From the NCBI GenBank assembly GCA_945919295.1, contig CAMEJC010000009.1, positions 1 through 36,806 of the forward strand: 36,806 nt of DNA. Reading direction: 5' to 3'. Below the pieces are notes generated by a model. It was given only the letters and a program-made list of their open reading frames with translations, had not been told where the DNA came from and searched no databases. The DNA comes from an uncultured Mycoplasmatota bacterium. GTDB taxonomy: Bacteria > Bacillota_I > Bacilli_A > RF39 > UBA660. The position numbers and the translations under genes are program-made. Below, piece after piece: positions 9,652 through 19,161 of this stretch. How positions within the stretch are numbered: position 1 is the stretch's first letter; every line of letters begins with the position of its first letter.

Positions 9652-9680
9652 ATAATACAATAACTATCAAAAAAAGTCAA
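9652..9680 (-). promoter_or_regulatory. sigma-A-type promoter for candidate ncRNA
   Basis: TTGACT-N17-TATTAT on minus strand. Confidence 0.65.
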
Positions 9681-9746
9681 GGTATTATTGTACTATTATT
9701 ATATTTCTAAATAGAAAAGTTATGCATACTAGAATACATAAATATT

Positions 9747-10190
9747 CTAGTTTTTAGCATTTGTTCTTCCACATAAATAATCCATAGAAATATTATATTT
9801 CTTACATATTTCATAAGCAAATGCAGTAAGAATAGTAGTTTTTCCACTTTCATAAGCACTAATTGTCGAATGAGTAGTATTAAGTAATTTAGCAAGTTCC
9901 ATTTGTGTAACATTATTTTTTATTCTAAACTCTCTTAATCGTTTACCAATACGAGACTTATCAATATCAGTATTAATAACATCATAATGCCTAGTATTAG
10001 ATAGTCCTAACATATAATCCATACTAACATTATAATAATTACATAAAGAGTTAAGATGCTTTAAAGGAATAATTTTAGTACCATTTTCCCATAAAGAATA
10101 AGATTGTTGCGTAATATTTAAAATATTAGCAATATCCTTTTGTTTAAGTCCTAAATCTTCTCTTATTTCAATTAATTTCTGAAAGTTCAT
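9747..10190 (-). CDS. tandem XRE-family HTH regulator
   Basis: Two XRE HTH domains (LGLKQKDIANILNITQQSYSLWENG; NNVTQMELAKLLNTTHSTISAYESG). Confidence 0.85.
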   Translation of the reverse strand: MNFQKLIEIREDLGLKQKDIANILNITQQSYSLWENGTKIIPLKHLNSLCNYYNVSMDYMLGLSNTRHYDVINTDIDKSRIGKRLREFRIKNNVTQMELAKLLNTTHSTISAYESGKTTILTAFAYEICKKYNISMDYLCGRTNAKN

Positions 10191-10299
10191 ATCTAAACAC
10201 CTAATATAATTTTCCCATCAAAAGAAAAAATACAAGAAAAATACAAACAAATACGACAAAATATGATATAATTATATTAAAGAGTAGAAAGGAGTTTCT

Positions 10300-11436
10300 A
10301 TGAGATGTATAAAATGTAATGAAGAACTGGAAATAGATGATAATTTTTGCCCAAAGTGTGGAGAATTAACTCCCCATGGATATGTAAGTTTAAAAAATAA
10401 ACCAAATGAAATAAAATATAGAGAAAGCAATTTAGGATCTATATTTACATTAGTAGCCCTATTAATAATAGTTTTTACCATTATGACACTAATAAGCGGT
10501 AAAGATATATTTAGACCATACATAGAAATAAAAAAACAAATATATAGTTTAAAATATGGCTATAAAATATCCCTTATCAATACTGATAATCAGTATACTG
10601 GTATAGTAGTAAATACTAATGAAGAAGCCCTAGGCTTAATAAAAGAAGATATAATTAAAGAGTCTTGGCAGTGCAGAAAAAATATTAATGTCTCGCTTAT
10701 CGAAAAAGAAATAAGTGAAAACTATAACATTTCAAGTGTCAGTTTATGTGATGTCTATGAAGAAGAAGCTTTAAAAATAAAAAATACTATTGATAAAGTA
10801 TATAATTTATTTCCAAATATCAAAGGCTATTTAACCAATATTACGATAACTAATGCCAACATAAAAGATGAATATATCGCCTATTTTGAACCAGCATATA
10901 CCTTTGTAAATAGTAATTCAAATATAGAAGAATATAACAAAGTAAATAAAACACAAATATTATTAAATAGTTACTATTTTCTAAATAAAGATATAATTAA
11001 CAGAGGACTTAAAAATATAACAAAAGATAATTGGTATCCTGAAGGTGCAACATTTGAATCCTTAATTGCTCATGAATTAGGTCATTACATAACCTTTGTA
11101 TCTCTATTAAAAGAAAATAACATAGATAGTATCACTCTAATAACAAAAAATAATTATGAAGAATATCAAAATATTATCAAAGTATTAAATAATGGAAGTT
11201 ATTCCCAACAGTTAGTAGACATTTCCTTAAATAATTACAATCAAAAATATAATACTAATATAACTCTTGAAGAGTTTTCAAGTAGTATATCAGGATATGC
11301 TTCTCAAAAAAAAGAAGGAAGTATTATTTATGATGAAGTAATCGCTGAAGCAGTCCATGATTATTATTTACATGAAAATAGTAGTAGTAAAAGTACTATT
11401 GAGATAATAAATACACTAAAGGAAAGATTAATATGA
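10300..11436 (+). CDS. zinc-ribbon, single-TM protein with HELGH metallopeptidase-like domain
   Basis: N-terminal MRCIKCNEELEIDDNFCPKCGE; TM LGSIFTLVALLIIVFTIMTLI; HExxH in ESLIAHELGHYITFV. Confidence 0.7.
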   Translation: MRCIKCNEELEIDDNFCPKCGELTPHGYVSLKNKPNEIKYRESNLGSIFTLVALLIIVFTIMTLISGKDIFRPYIEIKKQIYSLKYGYKISLINTDNQYTGIVVNTNEEALGLIKEDIIKESWQCRKNINVSLIEKEISENYNISSVSLCDVYEEEALKIKNTIDKVYNLFPNIKGYLTNITITNANIKDEYIAYFEPAYTFVNSNSNIEEYNKVNKTQILLNSYYFLNKDIINRGLKNITKDNWYPEGATFESLIAHELGHYITFVSLLKENNIDSITLITKNNYEEYQNIIKVLNNGSYSQQLVDISLNNYNQKYNTNITLEEFSSSISGYASQKKEGSIIYDEVIAEAVHDYYLHENSSSKSTIEIINTLKERLI

Positions 11437-11609
11437 AAAATTGTCAAAATTGTAAAAAAGTGGTTAGAAATACCGATTATTATTGTAGAAACTGTGGTAT
11501 AAAAATATTAAAACCATATCAAATTGTCTTAATAAATATAACCAAAGTACTATTAATAATAATATTTATAATTATGATTATAATGTTTATTGTTTCGTAT
11601 TTTATATAA
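11433..11609 (+). CDS. small zinc-ribbon + TM protein (58 aa)
   Basis: Not in ORF track; ATGA overlap with previous stop; MKNCQNCKKVVRNTDYYCRNCGIKILKPYQIVLINITKVLLIIIFIIMIIMFIVSYFI*. Confidence 0.65.
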   Translation: MKNCQNCKKVVRNTDYYCRNCGIKILKPYQIVLINITKVLLIIIFIIMIIMFIVSYFI

Positions 11610-11625
11610 GTAAAGGAGTAAGAAA

Positions 11626-14247
11626 ATGAGTAGTGAAAATAATTATTATAATAAAAAAGTAGAAGAGTTATATAAAGAATTAAATACAAGTATAGATGGT
11701 TTAACTGAAGAAGAAGCCCATATTAGATTAGAAAAATATGGAGAAAACAAATTAACGGAAAGAAAGAAAAAACCTAATATAATAGTTTTTTTAAGCCAGT
11801 TTAATGATTTAATGATAATCCTATTAATATTTGCTTCAATTTTTTCAGCGGTAGTATCTTATATTCAAAAAGAATCCTATGTTGATTCAATAATTATCCT
11901 AATAATAGTTATTATAAATGCCATATTAAGTTTTATTGAAGAAAAGAAAGCAGATAAAGCAATAGAAGAATTAAATAAAATGTTTATTACAAACAATAAT
12001 GTAATCAGAAATGGAAAGAAGATAAATATTGATGTAAGAAATATTGTACCAGGAGATATAATAGAATTAGAAGCAGGTGACTATGTATCCGCAGATGCCA
12101 GAGTAATAACATCAGATTATCTTGAAGTAAATGAATCAACACTAACCGGTGAGTCAAAGAGTATCAAAAAAGATAACCAAGATATAACAGAAGAAAAAGA
12201 ACTATATGAAAGAAAAAACATGGTTTATGCCGGTTGCAATGTCATAAATGGACATGCCAAAGTATTAGTATGTAGTACCGCTATGAACACTGAATTAGGT
12301 AAAATAGGAGCCAGCCTTATGAATAACAAAAACGAATTGACTCCGCTACAAAAAAGAGTAAACCAAATAAGTAAAGTCTTAACCTATATCATATTAGGAA
12401 TAATTATTGTAATGATGATCGTAGGACTCTTAAAGAAAAATGATTTCTTCGACATATTAATGCTTTCAATATCATTAGCAGTCGCCGCTATTCCTGAAGG
12501 AATGTCTTCTGTTATAACAATCATACTTTCCTTAGGAATGTCAGAAATGGCTAAAAGAAATGTAATTATAAGAAAGATGTCTTCTGTTGAAACATTAGGC
12601 TCAACAGACATAATATGCTCTGATAAAACAGGCACTATAACTGAAAATAAAATGGAAGTAAGAAGTATTTATGTAAATAATAAACTATATACTGAAAACG
12701 ATCATATTGATAATGTAAATATATATAATTATTGTTTGTCTACTTGTCATAATGTTACCAAAAATAATGATAAATATCTAGGAGACGAAACCGAAGTAGC
12801 AATATATAAATATTTAGAAAAAAGTAATAATCTAATTAATAATATTACAAGGTTAAAAGAGTATCCCTTTGACTCTGATCGTAAAATGATGACAACCGTA
12901 AATCAAATAGATAATAAAAATTATTCTTTTACAAAAGGTAGTTTAGATTCAGTAATATCTAATTGCACTTATTATTTAGAAGATGGAAAATTATACAATG
13001 TAACTTCTGAATATAAAGAAAAAATATTACAAATAGAATTAGAAGAATCCAAAAAATCATTAAGAATCCTAGCACTAGCTTATAAAACAGATGATTTAGA
13101 TAATCCAGAAAAAAATATGATATTCATCGGTTTAATTGGTATGATGGATCCACCTAGAGAGGCTGTACCAAATGCCATAAATATATGTAAACACTCTGGT
13201 ATAAAAATAGTAATGATAACAGGAGATAGTATAAATACTGCTACTGCTATTGCTAAAAGTGTTGGTATTATAGATAGTGACGATAGAGCTACTACTGGTA
13301 AAGTAGTCGATAAAATGACGGACGATGAATTAAAAGAAGCTGTCAAACAGTATAATGTTTATGCCAGAATATCACCAAGTACTAAATTAAGAATTGTTGA
13401 AGCCCTTCAAAGTAATGGCTATGTCGTAGCTATGACTGGAGATGGAGTAAATGATGCTCCTGCTATCCAAAAAGCCGATATTGGAATAGGCATGGGAGTA
13501 ACTGGAACAGAAGTAGTCAAAAAAGTTGCTGACTGTATATTAGTTGATGATAGCTTTTCCACAATAGTAGATGGAGTAGAAGAAGGAAGAAGAATTACAT
13601 CAAATATTAAAAAAATAATATTATATTTACTTGCGGGTAATATCATTGAAGTAATATTAGTATTTGTATCTATGCTATTAAATATGGAAATGTTTACAAC
13701 ATTACAACTACTTTGGTTAAATCTAGTAACAGATAGTATACCCGCTATTATGTTAGCTTTCGAAAAAAAGACAGACGATCTAATGGAAAACAACTTATCA
13801 AATAAATATAATGAAAGCTTCTTTACACCACTACTAACTAGTAAAATAGTAATAGGAGCCTTAATAAAATCAGTAATCATGTTAACATTATTCATATACT
13901 TCTCTAAAGTATCTGATGTAAATACAGCAGGATCACTTATATTCATTTATTTAATAGGGCATGAATTATTATTCTCATTCTCTTGTCGTAATATAAAAAA
14001 ATCAGTATTAAATAAAGAAATATTTTCTAATAAAAAATTAACAATCGGAGTATTTAGTATTATACTAGTTCAAATATTAGTACTAACAACACCAATAAAA
14101 AACTTCTTTATAGTACCAAATATAAAAACAAGTTATATATTAATAACTCTTGGAATATGTATATTAATGTTTGTACTAGGAGAACTAGTAAAACCAATAT
14201 ATACTAAAATATTCAAAGATTACAGGGAGGTTAAAAATGAAAAGTAA
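11626..14247 (+). CDS. P-type (Ca2+-type) cation-transporting ATPase
   Basis: CSDKTGTITENKM phosphorylation motif, LTGES, MITGDSINTA, AMTGDGVNDAPAI, PEGM in TM4. Confidence 0.95.
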   Translation: MSSENNYYNKKVEELYKELNTSIDGLTEEEAHIRLEKYGENKLTERKKKPNIIVFLSQFNDLMIILLIFASIFSAVVSYIQKESYVDSIIILIIVIINAILSFIEEKKADKAIEELNKMFITNNNVIRNGKKINIDVRNIVPGDIIELEAGDYVSADARVITSDYLEVNESTLTGESKSIKKDNQDITEEKELYERKNMVYAGCNVINGHAKVLVCSTAMNTELGKIGASLMNNKNELTPLQKRVNQISKVLTYIILGIIIVMMIVGLLKKNDFFDILMLSISLAVAAIPEGMSSVITIILSLGMSEMAKRNVIIRKMSSVETLGSTDIICSDKTGTITENKMEVRSIYVNNKLYTENDHIDNVNIYNYCLSTCHNVTKNNDKYLGDETEVAIYKYLEKSNNLINNITRLKEYPFDSDRKMMTTVNQIDNKNYSFTKGSLDSVISNCTYYLEDGKLYNVTSEYKEKILQIELEESKKSLRILALAYKTDDLDNPEKNMIFIGLIGMMDPPREAVPNAINICKHSGIKIVMITGDSINTATAIAKSVGIIDSDDRATTGKVVDKMTDDELKEAVKQYNVYARISPSTKLRIVEALQSNGYVVAMTGDGVNDAPAIQKADIGIGMGVTGTEVVKKVADCILVDDSFSTIVDGVEEGRRITSNIKKIILYLLAGNIIEVILVFVSMLLNMEMFTTLQLLWLNLVTDSIPAIMLAFEKKTDDLMENNLSNKYNESFFTPLLTSKIVIGALIKSVIMLTLFIYFSKVSDVNTAGSLIFIYLIGHELLFSFSCRNIKKSVLNKEIFSNKKLTIGVFSIILVQILVLTTPIKNFFIVPNIKTSYILITLGICILMFVLGELVKPIYTKIFKDYREVKNEK

Positions 14248-14608
14248 TAGTAGTACATTTATCGTATTATCAGGAATTTTTATTCTATCAATATTTAGTT
14301 TTGTCATAGCTAAAAATATTCTTCAAAATAATAATGATGATAAATATTATGCTAAACCTAATGAAGATATGATAGCTAGAATAGACAAAATAACAAAAGG
14401 AGAAGATAAACTAATAATAACAACTATAGGTAATCCAGTAGCATATTGCCTAAAAACAACTAAAAGTATTCCTCAAAATAATTCCTTATGTTGGAATAAA
14501 ATAGAAAACAATAAAGTAGAAGTATCATATTTTAAATATAAAAAATACTACGTATGGATAAAAGATAATGAAGGAAGAATAAGTGAAAGAGTAGTGATAG
14601 GAGAGTAA
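14237..14608 (+). CDS. membrane-anchored hypothetical protein
   Basis: N-terminal hydrophobic segment; overlaps P-type ATPase end; RBS GGGAGG. Confidence 0.6.
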   Translation: MKSNSSTFIVLSGIFILSIFSFVIAKNILQNNNDDKYYAKPNEDMIARIDKITKGEDKLIITTIGNPVAYCLKTTKSIPQNNSLCWNKIENNKVEVSYFKYKKYYVWIKDNEGRISERVVIGE

Positions 14609-14610
14609 TC

Positions 14611-15036
14611 ATGGAAGATAATAGAATAGAAAGTACAAGAAATAGAGTATTTATACAAAAATTGGCCTTTGGTAAAGATAATTCAATTTCCTTAAAAACA
14701 AAAGATACATCTGTATATAGAGTAACAGGTATGCATCAACTAGAAGATATCATAAATACAGGATATGTAAGAAGTAAAGCTAAAGTAAAAGGTGGTCATA
14801 CTAACGAACTATTTTGGACTAGAGGTGGAGATAAATTATTTTACTGGGATAAAAGACCAGTATTAGAAGTACCAGCAGATAAAGTAATAGATGGTCAAAT
14901 GGGTGCTATACCACTAGAAGATTTAACATCTATTTGGTACTTTAGTGAAGAAGAAAATAAATATGTTAATATAATCGAGTATATTAAAGAATTAAGAGAA
15001 GAAACCATTGAAAATAAAAAGGGAAGAAGTAGATAA
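14611..15036 (+). CDS. hypothetical protein, possibly ADP-ribosyltransferase-like
   Basis: Pattern VYRVTGMHQLEDIINTGYVRSK..ELFWTRGGDKLFYW..VLEVPADKV resembles small ART-fold proteins; weak. Confidence 0.5.
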   Translation: MEDNRIESTRNRVFIQKLAFGKDNSISLKTKDTSVYRVTGMHQLEDIINTGYVRSKAKVKGGHTNELFWTRGGDKLFYWDKRPVLEVPADKVIDGQMGAIPLEDLTSIWYFSEEENKYVNIIEYIKELREETIENKKGRSR

Positions 15037-15072
15037 TATATTTACTTTTTCTTTTTCTATAGTATAATTAAA

Positions 15073-16365
15073 TTGAAAGTGGGTAGTAAAATGGAAAAAT
15101 TTAGTAGAAAGCAATATGCAAGATACTTACAAAATAAATTTGAAAACTATTTTGAAGATTTTAGTAGAAAAACAGGAACAACAAAAGAAGAGTTAATATT
15201 CCAATATTGTGGAGATACTAATAGTACTAAAGAAGATATGTACAATATTGATACTGTATTAAACTTTTTTGCTGACTATGGTAGTTATTACTTACATGAA
15301 TTAGAAGAAATCGAAGAAAGCAATGACTATGAAAATATTGAAAAAATTAGAAATAGAATAGAAGAAATAGATAGAGAGTATGATATATTAGAAAAACTTA
15401 TATATAATACAGGTGAAGATTATGTTGAAGTTAAAAAAGAAGGAATAATAGATGGCATCACCATGGGTGAAAAGGAAAAGGCTTTTAATCTAGAAAATAT
15501 TTGTACTGATGAAGAGATGAGAGATATATCAAAATGGCTTAAATGTTCTTATTTAATATTTTTAGAAAATTATAGAAACAAATCTACATCATTAAAAGCT
15601 GGGGAAGTGACATATAATTTTGAAATAACTGAAGAAAACCTTTGCCACTTGCTAGGAATAGAAAAAAGAAATTTAGAACAAGTCTTAAGAGACAATAATA
15701 TTGGCATTTTTGAAATATTTATGATGCTTATTGATGAAGGTAAAATAGTAAATAGAGAATCACCTCTAGAAAAAATCACAAGAATACAAAAAGAAAGTAA
15801 TAAGCCATTATTTAATTATCAAATGATAAAATACAAGAATTATTTATTTCAAAACTTTGGTATATTAAGTAATGTATCCGCCATTTGCACTAATGCTAAA
15901 CCCAAAATGAATAATAGATGGTTATCAGATACTTTCTTATTAAGTAAATTATCGAGAAAGTGTGGTAAGGATAATTATTCCCAATTAGGTTTCTTTAATT
16001 CAAATAGTGCAAGTAGAACTTATATACCAGAAACACTACAATCAACTAATACCATTACAAATGGGATAGGAGAAGTATATAATGTAAGAAGCATATTTAA
16101 ACAATCAAAAGGAACAGCAAAAGACGTTAAAGAAAAGAAAATAGAAACTTCAAAAATGGAATTATGTTGTATATTTTCTGCAAGAGAACAATTAAAAATG
16201 ATAGAAAAAATTTTAGAAGATGGCGAAGGAATCTTAAGTAAAGAGAATATAACCGAACTAAAAATATATTATTATAGAATATATTCTTCAGTAGCCAAAT
16301 TTAATAAAACTAGGGAAATTTTAAAAGAAAAAGCCTTAGAAAAAAATAATAGAAGAAGTATATAA
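15073..16365 (+). CDS. hypothetical protein, possible BECR-fold (PBECR-like) nuclease region
   Basis: YNFEITEENLCHLLGI.. and LSDTFLLSKLSRK..LGFF..RTYIPETL resemble PBECR-type patterns; from memory, low certainty. Confidence 0.5.
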   Translation: MKVGSKMEKFSRKQYARYLQNKFENYFEDFSRKTGTTKEELIFQYCGDTNSTKEDMYNIDTVLNFFADYGSYYLHELEEIEESNDYENIEKIRNRIEEIDREYDILEKLIYNTGEDYVEVKKEGIIDGITMGEKEKAFNLENICTDEEMRDISKWLKCSYLIFLENYRNKSTSLKAGEVTYNFEITEENLCHLLGIEKRNLEQVLRDNNIGIFEIFMMLIDEGKIVNRESPLEKITRIQKESNKPLFNYQMIKYKNYLFQNFGILSNVSAICTNAKPKMNNRWLSDTFLLSKLSRKCGKDNYSQLGFFNSNSASRTYIPETLQSTNTITNGIGEVYNVRSIFKQSKGTAKDVKEKKIETSKMELCCIFSAREQLKMIEKILEDGEGILSKENITELKIYYYRIYSSVAKFNKTREILKEKALEKNNRRSI

Positions 16366-16397
16366 TATATTATTCCTTTTGCACTTTGTTACTCAAG

Positions 16398-16424
16398 TTT
16401 TTTGAAGTCTAGGTCTTCAAAAAA
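16398..16424. terminator. hairpin downstream of 15073 gene
   Basis: ttttttgaag-tctaggt-cttcaaaaaa, 10-bp stem. Confidence 0.6.
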
Positions 16425-16782
16425 AATTAAAACTACAAGTTTTTAAAGCAAAATATTATAAGCTATAGGTAATATCTATAGTTTTTCTTTTATCCACATA
16501 TATTGTTGATATAAAAAATATAAGTTATTTATTATTAATAGATTAAATATTTATAACTAACTTAAAAAAGTATTCAAACAAATGTAATAGCGTATATAAA
16601 AAAGAGTCTAAAACTACTAGAAATAGTAATAATAAAGTAATAAAATCATTTTATAATTAAGTGAGTTCATTACTCTTAAAAGAAAATATATTAAGTAAAG
16701 AAATAATATTTTACAACATTTATATAAAATGATATAATAATAATGAATCAGTACTTATGTACTAAAAATGGAGGTAAATAAA

Positions 16783-17844
16783 ATGGATTTAGGAGTAATA
16801 ATATTTAATGACATAATGAAGGACTTTAATAAAAAATATAAGGAGTATGATTCACTAAAAGAATATCTAAATAGTTTTACCAAAGAAGAACTATATAGAG
16901 CATCTTTAAAATCAGGATTAACTACTAGTGACAAAGAATTATCAAAAATACTAGTAGCCAATACAAGCACAAAAGATAAAATGGTCGATTATGTAATAAA
17001 TAACTTAGATACAATAATTAAAAGTCATTTATTATCATTAGATGATAGAGATTTAGAATTTTTAAATGAAGTACTTAATAATGGAAATAGCATAGTAGTA
17101 GAAAATAATAAAGTACCATTATTACTTATAACTAATTTAGGTCATAGCATATTAATGCATGTTTATTATGATAAAAAGAAAAAAACAGTAAATATAAATG
17201 TTCAAAAAGATATAGCTACAGAAATAAAAAAAATATTAAAAAGTAAATCATTTATTAAAGAACATAAAGATATTAATAAATTCGAAAACAATATTGAAGT
17301 ATTATTAGAAGTATATGGAATAATAGATTTAGATAATCTATACAAGATATATAATGAAGTATTTGAAGAAATAGATAAAGAAATATTTGATAATTATTTA
17401 TTACATTTAATAATAAAAGATGGTCCATTAACTGAAGTAAGAGTGAATCACATTAATTATGTAACGACAATGATTTTAGATGAAATAGAAGCAGAAGAAT
17501 ATATAAATAATCTAACTGGTGAATATAAAATATATCCTAAAGAATTCTATGTTGATGTGTATAATAGAAGATACTTAAAAAGTTTAAAATCTTATGAAAT
17601 ACTATATGACTACTTATTAAAATATTATGATTTAGATTTAAATGAAGAAGAAGAAATATTCGAATTAATAGTTTGCGATTATATTTATCAACTACAAGAA
17701 TCAAAATCAAGAGCTAAAGAGTCCATATTAAAAAATTTAGATCAATACTTTGAAATCAATAGTAAAGAAAAAAATATTATTATAAATTATTTGAATAGAA
17801 TATATTATGATTATCCAAAGTGGAGGAGGAAAGGTAATATATAA
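16783..17844 (+). CDS. hypothetical protein
   Basis: ORF track 16768; ATG 16783 (MDLGVII) preceded by GGAGG preferred. Confidence 0.65.
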   Translation: MDLGVIIFNDIMKDFNKKYKEYDSLKEYLNSFTKEELYRASLKSGLTTSDKELSKILVANTSTKDKMVDYVINNLDTIIKSHLLSLDDRDLEFLNEVLNNGNSIVVENNKVPLLLITNLGHSILMHVYYDKKKKTVNINVQKDIATEIKKILKSKSFIKEHKDINKFENNIEVLLEVYGIIDLDNLYKIYNEVFEEIDKEIFDNYLLHLIIKDGPLTEVRVNHINYVTTMILDEIEAEEYINNLTGEYKIYPKEFYVDVYNRRYLKSLKSYEILYDYLLKYYDLDLNEEEEIFELIVCDYIYQLQESKSRAKESILKNLDQYFEINSKEKNIIINYLNRIYYDYPKWRRKGNI

Positions 17845-18043
17845 ATGCTAAAGAAAATTTTAATGAATTAATATTTAAAATGATTATATTAATGATAAAT
17901 TAACTATAGTATTACCTCATCCATCGCCATTAAATATTAAATGGTTTAAAGATCATCCAGAATTCGATAAAAGAATTGAAGAAATTAGAAAAATTATATA
18001 TGATGTATTGGAATTATCGCATAAAAAAAGTAAAAAAATGTAA
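17845..18043 (+). pseudogene. C-terminal fragment of uracil-DNA glycosylase family gene, frameshifted
   Basis: Frames read NAKENFNELIFK / NDYINDKLTIVLPHPSPLNIKWFKDHPEFDKRIEEIRKII, matching C-terminus of 31275..31877 protein; frameshift near 17877-17882; long identical nt run taaatattaaatggtttaaagatcatccagaatt. Confidence 0.85.
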
Positions 18044-18096
18044 TAAAATAAACAGTGCTTATTCTTTGATGTTACCTTACTATAACATATCTAGAT

Positions 18097-18130
18097 AAAC
18101 TGTTGACAGATAAAAATGTCAATAGTTTTT
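18097..18130 (+). terminator. intrinsic terminator
   Basis: aaactgttgaca-gataaaaa-tgtcaatagttt (12-bp stem with one G-U) followed by T-rich tail. Confidence 0.7.
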
Positions 18131-18132
18131 AT

Positions 18133-18161
18133 TTGACATTATTTTTATATATTATTATAAT
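18133..18161 (+). promoter_or_regulatory. promoter of metallophosphoesterase gene
   Basis: TTGACA-N17-TATAAT. Confidence 0.75.
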
Positions 18162-18185
18162 ATATAGTACTTAAGGAGGAATACT

Positions 18186-18989
18186 ATGAAGTTAGATATA
18201 GATTATGTGTCAGATTTACATTTAGGATTTTATGCTAGTAAATTAGATAAAATAGAACTTATAGATAAATTAGTCGAAGCAAAAATAAAACCTCAAGTAA
18301 ATAGTAATATCTTAGTAATCGCCGGAGATATCGATGAAGATATAGATAGAGTATGTGAATTTTTATATGCATGTTCCAAGTATTATAGTAAAGTAATATT
18401 TATATTAGGTAATCATGAATACTATATACCCAATATAAAATTTATATATACTGATAAAATGGCTGAAGAGTATAACTATAATAGTATGAATAAAGTATAT
18501 AAATTAAATGAAATATTTAAAGATAGTAATAACATTATTTTCTTAGATAAAACAAATAGTACTAAAGGCATATATAACTATAATAACTTTGTAATAGCGG
18601 GGGATACTCTTTGGTATAAACCAAATACAATAATAGATTGGATATATAACTATCCATTACAAAATGATTCTAGATTTATATTATCAGAACTATCTAAAAA
18701 AGAAAAAATATTAAAATTACATGAAGATAGTATAAATTGGTATAATAATTTACCAAATAATTTAGATTTAATATTGACTCATATACCTCCTATTAAAAAC
18801 AAAGATAATAATAGAGGTAATAACTCATGTTATTATACATTAGTAGAAGAATATAAATCTCCAGTATGGATATATGGTCATGATCATAAAGAAAATGACA
18901 TAACAATAAATAATACTAGATTTATATCTAATCCATGGGGATATGATACTAAAGATTTTAAAATAAAAAGTTTAACATTAAAAAAATAA
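18186..18989 (+). CDS. metallophosphoesterase
   Basis: DLHLGF, AGDIDED, LGNHEYY, LTHIPP, GHDH motifs. Confidence 0.9.
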   Translation: MKLDIDYVSDLHLGFYASKLDKIELIDKLVEAKIKPQVNSNILVIAGDIDEDIDRVCEFLYACSKYYSKVIFILGNHEYYIPNIKFIYTDKMAEEYNYNSMNKVYKLNEIFKDSNNIIFLDKTNSTKGIYNYNNFVIAGDTLWYKPNTIIDWIYNYPLQNDSRFILSELSKKEKILKLHEDSINWYNNLPNNLDLILTHIPPIKNKDNNRGNNSCYYTLVEEYKSPVWIYGHDHKENDITINNTRFISNPWGYDTKDFKIKSLTLKK

Positions 18990-19006
18990 AAAAGTTCTTC
19001 TCCCTG

Positions 19007-19037
19007 AAAGATAGGTCGAAAGACCTATCGCTTTTTT
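19007..19037 (+). terminator. intrinsic terminator
   Basis: gataggtc-gaaa-gacctatc followed by gcTTTTTTT. Confidence 0.85.
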
Positions 19038-19090
19038 TATGTCAATGTTTATAAGGGTTTGTAAGGCATTTGATGATTTCTTAAAATTCC

Positions 19091-19112
19091 TTGGGAACAA
19101 GTTGGGAACGAA
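19091..19112 (+). repeat. tandem 11-bp repeat, integrase arm-site-like
   Basis: TTGGGAACAAG TTGGGAACGAA. Confidence 0.45.
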
Positions 19113-19161
19113 TTTTATAATTTTAAACAAAAAATAAACCGTTATTTTAACAGTTTAAATT

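Noticed and set aside
9707-9913. Minus-strand 68-aa ORF overlapping the XRE gene
   Set aside because: Overlaps the convincing tandem-XRE reading frame; low-complexity Leu/Ile content.
13419-13946. Long antisense ORF (175 aa) opposite the P-type ATPase
   Set aside because: Antisense to a well-conserved gene, no RBS or family motifs; shadow ORF. The same applies to the other minus-strand ORFs within plus-strand genes (e.g. 3195-3455, 12384-12635, 13080-13346, 22168-22481).
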